DNA of 64,000 nt, from NCBI GenBank assembly GCA_037951105.1, contig JBAMJV010003253.1, forward strand, positions 1 through 64,000, given 5' to 3'. How positions within the stretch are numbered: the first letter of the stretch is position 1; every line of letters starts with the position of its first letter. The notes under the pieces are model-generated. The model was not told the DNA's origin and made no database searches. It saw nothing but the letters and a program-made list of their open reading frames with translations. Below are positions 33,001 through 44,500 of the stretch, one piece after another. The position numbers and the translations under genes are program-made. The stretch comes from Echinarachnius parma (taxonomy: Eukaryota; Echinodermata; Echinoidea; Clypeasteroida; Echinarachniidae).

Positions 33001-35272
33001 ACTCATGCATCCATATTAAGAACTCAGAAGTCAAATATGTTCAAAAGTGCTTACCTGGGTCTACTGCTGACGAGGTACCGACGAACCCAAGCAGAAAGAC
33101 GAAAGGCACCAAGAACGACATGTTGATCATGCTGAAGAACTCCACACTCATAGATATAAACGCAAGGATTTGTTGATATCGTAATAATTAATTTATCTGT
33201 CGAGTTAACAACCGGATTTTCCGTTTTGTATGGAATTATTAATGAGGATGTAGTTTTCTTCACCACACACACACACACGCTAAAAGAGTTGGAAGGCTGA
33301 TATAATATTGTATTATCCCGAAATATGACCGTGAGAGAATAACCGACGGCCCGGCCGTGCAGCCATAATAATAATAATACGATTTATTATGAACTAAAAT
33401 TCAGGTATTTAGTGAGATTCCTCTGTAATACTTGATACTTGATACTTGAAGAAAATATCTCCTTAAAAGCGCCATTCGGTGCTGTCCTGCAGGGGAAGTG
33501 CAGTGCTAGTGAAGTGCGTGGATGTGATGTTGTATTTACAGGTGCTTGGTTCTACTGTGCAGGTACATTTTCTGTTGGTTGTGTTTAAAGTCTGCGGGAC
33601 ATCGTTTAATGTACGTGGGACATCGATGAGGTAGTCGAGAGCCAACATTCTTATCCCCCCAGCATGTATAGTGCAATGTAATATTGTTTCGTTTATTTAA
33701 ATTATGAAGCCAAGCATATCGACTGCAGTGGCTGGGTGTACTTTAGACTTCGTGATCATAATAATAATTTCCCTCTTTACAAACATGACACAATACACAC
33801 ATTCCTCACACTTACTCACACATACTCATACACCCATACGCATACGCTCAAAAAAACACACACACACACACACACATGGATATATTGGCATTGTACAATT
33901 ACTTCTTTTTTCTTTTTTGTAATGTCATTATCTTGTGTAATTACTATTATTCTGTAAAAGCGCTTAGAAACCCTACATTAAGCGCTTTATAAATGCAATA
34001 AATGCATTATATAAGTAGGCCTATGAAGTTCTGAGTGAATTACTATTTTGTTATAAAAGGGATCAGGTTCAAGTTATTCCAACACTAATTGGATATAGTA
34101 TAGTGGTTGTAGCAACACTGTGTATTCATATTTGCATTTGTGGAACACACACCAATGTTTATATTCGTGTATGACTGTATGACATTGTTGTTTTTTCATG
34201 GGCATTATTACCATGCCAGTTTGCGGTTTTGGTCTATTGTATACGACTGCCAATTTTGTTTTTGTATTCCTCTTCCCCTTTCGTTCTTCTTTCAATTCAG
34301 TTTAAATGTGCACGATACAATTGAACTATAGACTTGAACCAAATTATCGAGTATCGTAAAGGGATCTTATAACATTGCCCAAATCCACAAATCTTAATTA
34401 GAACTGTAGTGGTTCTCTCATAACTTGTTGTATTCGTATTACCAATAGAGCATGGAACAGAGATATGAACGCTCGAACTCAAATTGCGGAAATGTTTGCA
34501 ACAATCTTTTTGCAAATCAAACATAATGATAATTTCTCAATCAGTCAATACAACACAAAAGATCTTCCTAACAACATAGAGAAACATAATTGCACCCCTC
34601 GAAAGCATTAAGACACATTTCATCTTCCAAATACAATTATAATACACCATTGTCATTCACGCATGACCGACTTTAACATCATTCAGAACACTTTATTCTC
34701 CCAACAAAAGGAGGGTACACTGTTGACCATATAAATGCATTTTGTGACATTTTACTTTTGACTTTGCCCCATATTCGAGTGTCATGCACATTCCATGATA
34801 AACAAATCATAGCAAATGTCATATCAATCTAAAGAGGAGAATACAAGCTTTCCAATGACACCACATTCATAAACGGTAATTAAGTAATAAGAGAGATATG
34901 AATGCTCAAACTTGGATTGCGGAACTTTTTGTGAGGAGTATATAATTGAGAAACACTCGAATGAGTTAAGTTCGGATTTGCAAAAAGTGATTATAATAAC
35001 AAAGCACACCTCTCTTGGAAATATGTTTAAACCAAAAATAATCGAGTATCGTAAAGGGATCTTTTAACATTGCCCAAATCCACAAATCTTAATTAGAACT
35101 GTAGTGGTTCTCTCATAACTTGTTGTATTCGTATTACCAATAGAGCATGGAACAGGTTTCGGTTGTTCGAATCTCCTTTTCATTACAAAGATATTTACTA
35201 TTGAAGTGATCGAACTTTTAATTGTCCACTGGAAAGTGTAAATATATTGCGTACTAAGTCAGTGCAATGGGT
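30050..35272. repeat. 5.2-kb tandem duplication, copy 2
   Basis: A direct repeat of 24811-30033 at offset 5239. The last shared bases are AGTGCAATGGGT at 35261-35272; after that the sequence continues into GTTACCGAATATTAC, the likely original right flank. The near-identity means a very recent event, or an assembly duplication. Confidence 0.97.
33055..33121 (-). CDS. duplicated signal-peptide exon (alternative gene 1 exon 1)
   Basis: Identical to 27816-27882, including ATG, donor and upstream TATA-like sequence. With the same phase it can splice to exon 2 at 19722, skipping the nearer copy, which has no acceptor. Both promoters would then make the same protein. Confidence 0.8.
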
Positions 35273-35389
35273 TACCGAATATTACTTTGCCATGTTCGCT
35301 CAGTACTTATTCAGTGGGCATTAAGCACAAAAATGCACATTTTATCTACCATTCATAACTTTTTGAACAAAGTTTATAGATCCCTTTAA

Positions 35390-36170
35390 TGCTCAAGGGC
35401 CATTCTTTGAAAAGTGAAACTTTTTCGGAAAAGTTTTATTTTTCTGTAGTTTTGTTCCATTTTTGGAATGATCCATGTGTAAAGTTTCATGAAATACATG
35501 ATTTGAAGTTTAAAATGAAACTTTTTTACTCATTTGCATAAATTTACATATTTCAATATTTTTCTAATAATCATAATTCAGAAAATAATCAAGATATCAA
35601 AAGGATAATTAGCAAGCTCATTCTTCTCACTTTCCTGTACAGGTTGATACCAACTTTGTAAAAATCCAACCTTTCATTCTTTTCTAAACCCGATATTATA
35701 AAATTCCCATTTTTCCATTCATATTGTACATGTCACACACGTGACCACCCCAAAATGTCACGCACGTGACCAGACGTTGCCACATAATTAAGTACTATAA
35801 AAAACAACGGTTTGATATAATTCTCATTCATTGCTATTGTTGTACTTACAAATGTATAGTACTTCTCTGGTAATAAGATGAACATTATAGCTATTCATAT
35901 TTTAAAGAATTTTCCAAATGAAATTTAGTTATGAAAAAAGCGCTCCGTGCGAAGTCACACACGTGACCCATGCCATTTGACCTCTGACATTGAGTTACGT
36001 AATCCTTATAAAATCTTTTGTGTTAAGTTTGAAAGACTACAACATATTCAAGTCACATATGAAGTAAAAATCATTATAGTCTCATACTTACTGAAATATA
36101 AGCATCCCATTTCAAAATTTGTCATGTTTTGGGTCACACACGTGACCAAGAATGGCCCTCAATGGCTATA
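35390..36170. mobile_element. TIR element carrying GTCACACACGTGACC motifs
   Basis: The left end CTCAAGGGCCATTCTTTG and right end AAGAATGGCCCTCAATGG are inverted repeats. Inside are four close matches to GTCAC(A/G)CACGTGACC (35733, 35758, 35954 and 36131), each with a CACGTG core. It sits about 2.6 kb upstream of the duplicated first exon. The motifs may belong to the transposon rather than to gene regulation. Confidence 0.65.
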
Positions 36171-36403
36171 CACAATGGTTTTGATTTACGACGTTTTGTT
36201 TCGTTTGTTCCGCTCTGTATTATTGTGTGTTTTGTATTGTCATCCACGATTGGCTGTTGATTCAAGTCAGCGATGCATGTGGCAAATATTTGCTTGCTAA
36301 TTTTGTATATGTTTATTTATAAATAGTATTGACAACAAGGATGCAGTATACATTTCGTAGTTAGAAAAAAGTGTTTTGAAATAAGATGACAAATCATAAC
36401 TTC

Positions 36404-36543
36404 TAGTGGCGCAGCGTGGCCGGACTTACGGGGGCACTCAAATTATGTTTTTCTTTATTTTGTCAAAAATCTACCCCTTATGATATCGTTTTGGCAAATT
36501 ATTGGGGTTAGGTGCCCCCACGCCCTCGTAGTTGCGCCACTGC
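36404..36543. mobile_element. short TIR element with GTGGCGCA ends
   Basis: The left end AGTGGCGCAGCGTGGCCGG and right end GTAGTTGCGCCACT are inverted; the length is about 140 bp. It belongs to the same style as the GTGGCGTAGC elements near 9050, 37570 and 56190. Confidence 0.6.
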
Positions 36544-36559
36544 ACATAAGTATAATGAT

Positions 36560-37060
36560 AATGTATGCAATTGACTAATAAATCGGTAGCATTGCTCGTG
36601 TCACATCTTCTCTCGTACGCATTGGATCATTCTGTTCTTCCACGCGATTTTAAAGGTATCAAGTAGAGGAGGAGGATGCGTTGCTGCATTGTTATAAAGG
36701 ATCTAATAACTTCACAGTCATGGGCAAAAAGTGATGGATGGTATAGATCAAATGTGTATTCCCATGCTGACTGTAATCTTATGTTCACTGGGTAATATGT
36801 GAACATTTCACGTTAAATAGTTATGAGCGAAAATGCAAAGTGATATTTGCTAACTTGTTGCACTGACGTTATACACAGTTACGTACATGATTGTATAAGT
36901 TTCCAGTGGAGAATTAAAAATACGAACACTTCAATCGTAAATAACCCGCTTTCGTTCGTATGCGCTTAGATGATGTTTCATGTGGTACGATTTGGAAAAC
37001 ATGGCAGGCTCCAGTGGTCAGTCAAAACATTTGATAGCGTTTTCAAAAACATTGATTATT
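36560..37060. other. spacer block shared with 1490-2590
   Basis: GACTAATAAATCGGTAGCAT, a family E piece, and GGCAGGCTCCAGTGGTCAGT followed by CAAAACATTTGATAGCG are found in the same order at 1490-2590. At the second site the LINE and MITE F interrupt the next block; here they are absent, giving the empty state. Confidence 0.7.
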
Positions 37061-37131
37061 TCCATTATAAGTGATACCGACGAGGAAATAAAGTAAAGTT
37101 TCAATTAATTTCCAGTAAGATCTAATTGGCC

Positions 37132-37290
37132 CCGTTGCAGAAAGATATACGATCGATTGTAAGTTAAAATGTATTGTAAGTCAGATCATGTGTTCTAAAT
37201 GCGCGATTCTGATTGGTTGAAACGCGCAAAGTTTCGGACTTACATCAATCAATTGCAGCTTACAATCAATTGTATCTCTTTCGTGCAACG
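37132..37290. mobile_element. palindromic MITE family G, copy 2
   Basis: CGTTGCAGAAAGATATACGA at the left faces TTGTATCTCTTTCGTGCAACG at the right, with the GATTGGTTGAAACGCGCA core. It is more diverged than the copy at 15815. Confidence 0.75.
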
Positions 37291-37599
37291 AAACCCATGT
37301 ATTTGAATTGAATTAAACAAGAATTGAATTGATCATGAATTGAACAAGATTTTTAATTTTTTTTAAGTTGAAAACATACAAGTAAAATAGTCGATAAACA
37401 ACAAGATCATTACATAATAGTACATCAAGAATATAATATAATATTTATGTGCAAATAACTACATTGTATATGTTCAAACATATGATTTTGGATATAGGGG
37501 GTACCCAAAAAGCCATGAGGCTTGGAAGTGTGTGGGTCACGCATAAACACGTGAACCCCCCCCCCCCCCCCCCCCGTGCCCCCGTCGCTACACCACTGA

Positions 37600-38110
37600 T
37601 TAGATAGTAACATGAAAGATAATTTATAAAATATATAAAATATATAATATGATTATATAAGATGTGTGGCTAGCTATATACACTGTTTCGTTTAAATTCA
37701 GTCGTACTGCTAAATATCAATACGTGTATAAAACATTTACAAACATATCGAGAACATTTAAATCAAACATAATATGAGCACTGCTATCAGGTCCGCTATA
37801 TACCTTGGAAAATTAGTATATACAATATAATTTACATAACTGTTTAGGCATAATGTATATGTCAGCTATATAATAGCATGCATTATATAAACACTCGCTG
37901 CAAGATCAATGGTTGCAATTATGATGTTGATTGTTCAAATTCATTGATCAACAAAACATACACCTTTATAGTCCCATTTAACCCGGCTTGCAGATTTTGA
38001 GAATATTAAGCATATATAATATATACATGTACATCTTATGAAAAGTTCGAAGCAGGGATGTGTTTTCAAGCAAAAGCCTGAATTCACATAAAAAATCACC
38101 TAGACTTTAA
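37600..38110. other. spacer block, shared with 9061-9290 and 38846-39240
   Basis: CGAGAACATTTAAATCAAAC, a CGCTGCAAGATCAATGG-like block, CATTTAACCCG and TTCGAAGCAGGGATGTGTTT recur in order at 38846-39240. There is thus a local tandem duplication downstream of gene 2 in addition to the match with the gene 1 flank. Confidence 0.7.
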
Positions 38111-38113
38111 AGG

Positions 38114-38570
38114 GGTAGTACAGTTTTGGTAAGGCTGAACTTTAGTAACCAAACCTGGACAGTAACATTATAAACTAATAGTTATAACTCCACCATGCTC
38201 GAAAGGTATACAAAATTACAAACGACTAAGTAAAATGCCCATTATCATTCAAAAAGAGCCATTAAAACACAAGAGGGTGCTCTCTAAAAGGGCATTGGTT
38301 TTAACCATTTTTCATACAAAATTATGCATGTGATGTTTTATTGAAATAATAGATCATCAACAACTATTTAAAAAACGCTTTTGAATTTTTTTGAAAAAGT
38401 GTATGCATTTTTAAATTTTTTTGAAAAATTCATCTTATTATTTGGGCCACTAATAATTATAAGATCAGATATATTTTTTGATATTTCAGCCGTTTCTGGA
38501 CCGATTTTGACCAAATAAAGTTTTTTCTGCCATTAAAATTGCTTGTTCTCTCAAGTTCGAGGACTGATTA
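38114..38570. mobile_element. MITE family D, 3'-truncated copy
   Basis: It begins TTAAAGGGGTAGTACAG and runs through the family's interior to the ATTGCTTGTTCTCTCAA block, then stops without the right TIR. It lies between the two spacer repeats. Confidence 0.7.
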
Positions 38571-39239
38571 GCCTCCCCTCGATCCTCGATGTTTGCGATT
38601 ACAGTAATCCAAAAAGCAAAATATCAATAACGCGCCGCTCGCATCTTGCGTCTTGCGCATCTTTTGATACCAAATATGCGCGCGTCGCGACTACGGTTGC
38701 GGTGTCACCATGGTCGCATGTCACACACAAAAATGCAACAAACGTGCATTATTGTTCTCATTTGTCTGTAAAATGCATGATAAGTTTGAAAGATACAAAG
38801 CTCTTTCATTCCAGTTGTAAAACCTTAAGTAGAATTTGAAATAAAAAATATCGAGAACATTTAAATCAAACGTAAAAATATGAGAACCGCTTTAAAATTT
38901 GGAAAAATATAATATATACAATTGTATTTACAGAAACATAATTACATAATGTGTAATGTGTCAGCTAAATAATAGTCTGCATTTATATACAACATCGCTG
39001 CAATATCAATGGTCAAAATCATGATTTCAATTATACAAATGGATAGATCAACAAAACATACATATTATAGACTTTCCATATGCAGTTACACCTTCTAAAA
39101 CCCATTTAACCCGTCTTGTCTGATTTGAAAATGTTTAGCATAAGTTATACGTATACATGTACATATGAAACTTTCGAAGCAGGGATGTATTTTCAAGCAA
39201 AAGCCTATTTTCACATAAAATTCACCGAGACTGTAAGCC

Positions 39240-40154
39240 CTAATTTGGAGATCATACGCACAAACTGAGCATCATGCCACCCCACCATGACCATGGCACT
39301 TAGTTAAGACTTCAGTTCCTCATTTTAAAACATATCACGACAATCCTGATAAAACAAGATATAACAAGAAAAAAATATATACATTTACATAAATATATTG
39401 GCATAATATGTATGTGAGCTAATAATGTTAATATATTAATTTTTCAGAATCTCGAAGGTAACTATGGTAACGGTTTAATATTATTAAGTATGGAAACTCA
39501 AAAACCCTTATTTAAAGACACTAAATGTAAAGTTGAGAAGACCCCCCCCCCCCCCCCCCCCCCCTAGATTCAGAAAGGTCTGGACACATTTGTTGGTCTC
39601 GGTTCCACTTTTTACCGAGATCGGTGGTCTCGGTCTCTATGGTCTCGGCCACGTTCTCTGTCTCGGTCCCGCTTTTTTTTAATTACGCACCCCCTCCCCC
39701 CCTGAAAAAATCCTGGTTATACGGGCCTGCATCTCTGACCAAAAACCAGCATTCCGTGGACATAATCCACCTGAAATCCAGAGACATTGTTTATCTTTCA
39801 ATTGGCCCGTGGTCTCTAGTTTAGCAAGTATAATAACTCGTATACTTGTAATGTACAGAAAAAGCTCGATCAAGTAAGGTTCCGCGACTATTTGGTAAAC
39901 ACTAAGCAGTTATCACTTAGCTCTTCATGCTCGACTAATTAGTAAAATAATAGGGACATGATGCTGACATGGCTGATGGCAGTCACTAATTCCCTCAGCA
40001 TTAAGTGCGATGATATGTTGATAAGAACGCCATCGAGAGCCCATAATAATGAGGAAGACTAAAGGTAACTAGAAAGTCCCATAAACCTTGTCAATATAAT
40101 GAAATCAAACCATACTGTGGTTAAATAATCTGATTCCGGTAACAACAACATGTA
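39240..40154. other. region just downstream of gene 2
   Basis: No gene is seen. It contains a C run at about 39541-39565 and a CTGGACACATTTGTTGGTCTC repeat shared with 42150. No clear AATAAA was found close to the stop, so the 3' end of the transcript is not defined. Confidence 0.4.
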
Positions 40155-41355
40155 TTAATTGAAGTCAGAGTAAACTTCGTCGCTGTAGATCGGTTCGTGT
40201 TGGGTCGATCCGTTGCCTTTCGGATTCTGGTCTTTGATGGCCGAATAGTAAACGTCGTCGCTGTCTTTGGGTGGTTCTGTCGCCTGGTACAGATGGTAGT
40301 CACTGACCTCCTTACCAGAGTGAAGGACGTTGTAATCCGCATCGTCCAGGGCTCCGTTTTGATATGACTGGTCAGGGTGATCCTTTGCTGCGAAGTCCTG
40401 ATACTGGTGGTAGTCTCCCACTTCCATCCCTGAGTGGAGGACATTGTAGTCGTCAACACTGACATCCCGGTCATCTCGCGATGCCTGACGTCTGGTCTTA
40501 TCAGCTGTTGTCTTTGAAGACTGGTGCAGAACATTGTATGCATCATTGGATTCGCTGGGCACACTTGCAGGATTCTGATCGAGTGCACCATATTCGCCGA
40601 TGTCAGAAGTCGGGGGAGACTGTTGATTCCCGTCGTCAACGAGACCAAGTGTGTTGTACGTACTGTTGACTTCGTTGTTCACCCCCTTTTTGAACCTGGC
40701 TTGGGGTTTCCTTGCGTTGTTGACATCCAGAGCGACTCCACCATGGTCCAGTGTATTGTAGGTCTCCTCGCCATGCTCGCCCTGTGATGCTGCGGATACT
40801 TCTCCATATCCGTCGTCATGTTGCGCCATTGGTGAGGTCCCGTCGTGGTTGAGATGATGGTAGGTATCATCCCCGGAAGCAGCGGGTGGATTCATTGGTC
40901 GCTGTTCTTGATATTGAGATCTGGAGGGAGTTTCCATCAGGACGTTATAATCACCACCATCAAGTTCGTAGTTTATATCGCGATCATTTTCTTCATAATG
41001 AGGATTTGTATTCCCTTTGATGGCATCTCCTTTGGGTTTTACCGACTGATATGAGTGGTCATTCAATGCACTGTCACTGGCAATAGCAGCTGTGTTGTAC
41101 CTTCCCTGGTGGCCTTTCGTCTCCGTGTAGGCGTAACTGTATTCTTCATCTCCGCCCGGTGGCCTCATCACATCAGCGTATGCTCCATTGTCGTCAGGTA
41201 GACCATCTGTCCTTGGATAGTCTCCTAGTTCTCGGACTAGGTCCGGTTGCTGGTAGTCTGGCAGTGCAGATGAATATGCGGAATTTGCGTAGGCGTTGCC
41301 ACGGGAAGATGGAGGACGCTGCTTGAGTTCAGTTGCTTCTTTCTCTGCCGCCTTT
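40155..41355 (-). CDS. gene 2 last exon: tyrosine-ladder cytoplasmic tail
   Basis: Acceptor ACCGTACAACAG; 399 residues after a split Arg codon. It has 31 tyrosines. YxxL or YxxI sites (YNVL four times, YNTL twice, YHHL, YGAL, YSAI) recur every 18-38 residues, mostly after acidic residues. SDYHLYQ / GDYHQYQ and DYNVLHSG are internally duplicated. STYNTL fits the ITIM consensus; YQNG fits a Grb2-type site. The spacing is too wide for canonical ITAMs. The frame is open across 1.2 kb, which by itself argues for coding. Confidence 0.92.
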
Positions 41356-41517
41356 CTGTTGTACGGTTAAAGACACAGATACATTGCTTTCATAGGTTGT
41401 CTTTAATTCCATCACGGTGTTTTTAAAGGTTAACTGGAATACAAATACATGTTGACTTTAGCTGATCTATAATAGTGTACACATTAAATATGTGTTACCC
41501 CTATTGACCTACAAATG

Positions 41518-41550
<33 letters not shown>

Positions 41551-44500
41551 CATTTTAGCATCATTTCCTCCATTTTGCTAATCCCACGGCCCCCATCTCT
41601 AAAACAGCCTTGATCCAGAGTAAAATTCCCCACGTGACATCATCTGTCAATCACTACTCAGTTACTGAAAATATGAATAATACAGGGTCGAATGTAACTT
41701 CGCCCAACTGGTGAGGTCCTGCTCACAATTTAGCATCATAATGTAGCTTTAAAGCCAAAACATTAATGGGAACCCCCCCCCCCCCCCCTTATAAGATGAT
41801 GTACGCTCTTATCAGTTATCACCAACCATGTGAAAGAATATACATGCATGTTTACTGATATGGGATTTTATATATTTTGCCAAGGAACCGCCTATCATAT
41901 AATATAATACATTTGCAATTTTAGAGAACGATTTGTATAAAAATCGTCATCGCCGACGGTTGTATTTTGAAATGCACCCGCATGCGATGCATGCAAAATG
42001 ATATGCGAGCGAAAGTGCAAGGCATTATCGGGCTTGCGACAAACTCAAAACCCTTATAAAGTCGCCAAATGCAGAGTTTAGAATAAAAAAAAAAAATAGC
42101 AAGCGGGGTGGGGGGTGCGGTGCGTAGGCACCCCCCTAGATTTAGAATGTCTGGACACATTTGTTGGTCTCGGGCCCACTTCTTACCGAGATCGGTGAAT
42201 TGAGGCCCATACGCATTGGCATGCATGCTGACGACGTCGACATCGATATTTCTGCATTTAACGATTCTAAGGTCGGGACTAAGGTTCGGATATTACCACA
42301 CAAGCCCTTTTTAGACTACCTAAGTCAACAATATTGATCAATTCGTTTGGTCAATAGGCCTAGATGTTCTCGGTAACTTTCCAAATATTTGGCTTGAATA
42401 CAATTATAACCGACCCACTTTCAATTTCAATAACATTATGTAAGATAAACTCTATCATAATTAGGACAAGAAAAGCTGACCAATGATTAACATGTGATGT
42501 CACAGGGGGACTTTCACTTGGAAAAATTTGTGTTAGATTTTGGACTTAGCAAACTGAAGAAAATAATTGCTAAAATGTTAAATAATTTACAAAACATGAT
42601 GTAGGTCAGAAATTACTGATATTCGGTGTGTACTAATAATACAAACCATCAAACGTCAGCATAAAAGACTGCATGAATTAGATAATATTTTTCCATTTTA
42701 TATGAAAAGTTTATTCTTTGCATGTCCATTTTGAATATTGAAATATCTAAAAGTGTATATTAAAACGTTGGTGTTTAATAATACCTTCGACGGTGAATTA
42801 GGCAGAAGACGAAAGCTGCGACAACAGCCAGTAAGATGACAATGATGACGATTGGCGCTACTATGGTCGTGATATTGCCTCCTGTAATAATTATACAATA
42901 AACCATGCAAACGTTGTTTTGATTATTATGTAATACATGTTCCCTATTAATAAACTTACAGTTCATGCCAATAACTATGAGAGGAGGATTATTCAAAGCC
43001 CCTCATATACAACATCCAATTCATGACATATACATTACTATAGGCAAATAATGGCTGCATCCATGCTGAACGTGGTGAATGGTATAAGCCCGCCGTACTG
43101 TGAGTAACTTTGGATGATGTTCCCCACTTCCTCTTGGGCAAATATTAGCATGAACCTATGTTTAAAGTTTACTATCAAAAGTAAATTGCAAGTTGGACAA
43201 ATTCTCCTTAAAACTACAAACTGTGGGGTATATTACTGAATACCCTTTAAATAAAGGAAACCAACACACAACAATTATATTATAATAGTTGTGATCTAAT
43301 ACATATGTAATTGTATAAGCCCATCCCACTCTTTAATATTTCTATAAAGATATGTTTTCAAACTAGTAAAATAAGAACATCACCACACTAAAGAACCTGT
43401 GTTCATGGGTCAGCAGAAGAAGACTATGAAAGCACGTACGTGTCTTCCGTTATTCTATTGTCTCCGAACGTACAGAATTGGCGCATTCGCAGACATTATG
43501 GCGCATACCGTATACGTAACCATAGTGACCTGTTGGTTCCGAAATGCTGGTATTATTTTAATGTTTATGAGGTAATAATGGTCGGTGTACGATTATTATT
43601 AGCATTATTATGAATTACGCAAACCTTTCCAAAGTGTTGGAAATCTAATAAATATCAAACAAAGGTGGCAAAATATATAAACCTGTTCTGTTCATTGCGT
43701 GTTAGTCCCCTTAAAAGTTGCCCGACATCAACAGAGCGCGAAATTGGAATATTAGACAGGCTTCTGTAATTTCCAGGGATAATCCAATTATGAAATTAAT
43801 TTCTACGCCCACCCCCCCCCCCCCCCCCCCTCCCCCAAAAGAAGACAAAAATACAAACATATTACTTTTTCCCCCGTCAACTTTTGTTTTCATTTTGGGG
43901 CTATACTATGTTTACTTATACGAGATCATTTATTCATACCACTTTGTTCATCCCCCGTGCCAGGATGTTGCGTTGATGTTGTGCCAGGATGTTGCGTTGA
44001 TGTTGTACCAGGATGTTGCGTTGATGTTGTGCCAGGATGTTGCGTTGATGTTGTGCCAGGATGTTGCGTTGATGTTGTGCCAGGGGCATTTGTTGGCAAT
44101 AGTGAACCTCCAGTGGTCGTGGGTAGTGTAGTCCTGGTCGTGATGATGGGAGCTGCAGAAACAAAAGAAGTGCATTTGATGAACATTTGGACACAGATAA
44201 TATGATATACCCCATCAATTCGGGAAATTCAAGCTTGGTGTTGGAGCCTGTATACTCATTTTCATTATCGGGAAGTTCAGATTGTGTAACTTAATTATAG
44301 AAACAAATTAAAGCTATTGAATTTTTGTAGAACAATTTCGCAATTATTGGTGAAAACTTGAAAAGCTATTCGAATCACTGAGGTGAATAATCTATAATTG
44401 TTCGAAGTTAGTAAGGCTGTTCTACAAATTATATAGTAAGTCCATTTGAACATATTTGATTTTGTCTCTATGAACTATTCATGGATTAATCAAAATCTAC

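Noticed and set aside
43959..44078. CRISPR-like array
   Set aside because: The repeats are contiguous with no spacers and lie in an exon of an animal gene.
43948..44218. Cys/Val-rich and Asn/Ile-rich ORFs over the 24-bp repeat
   Set aside because: Alternative frames of the minisatellite; only the TTSTQHPG frame joins neighbouring exons in phase.
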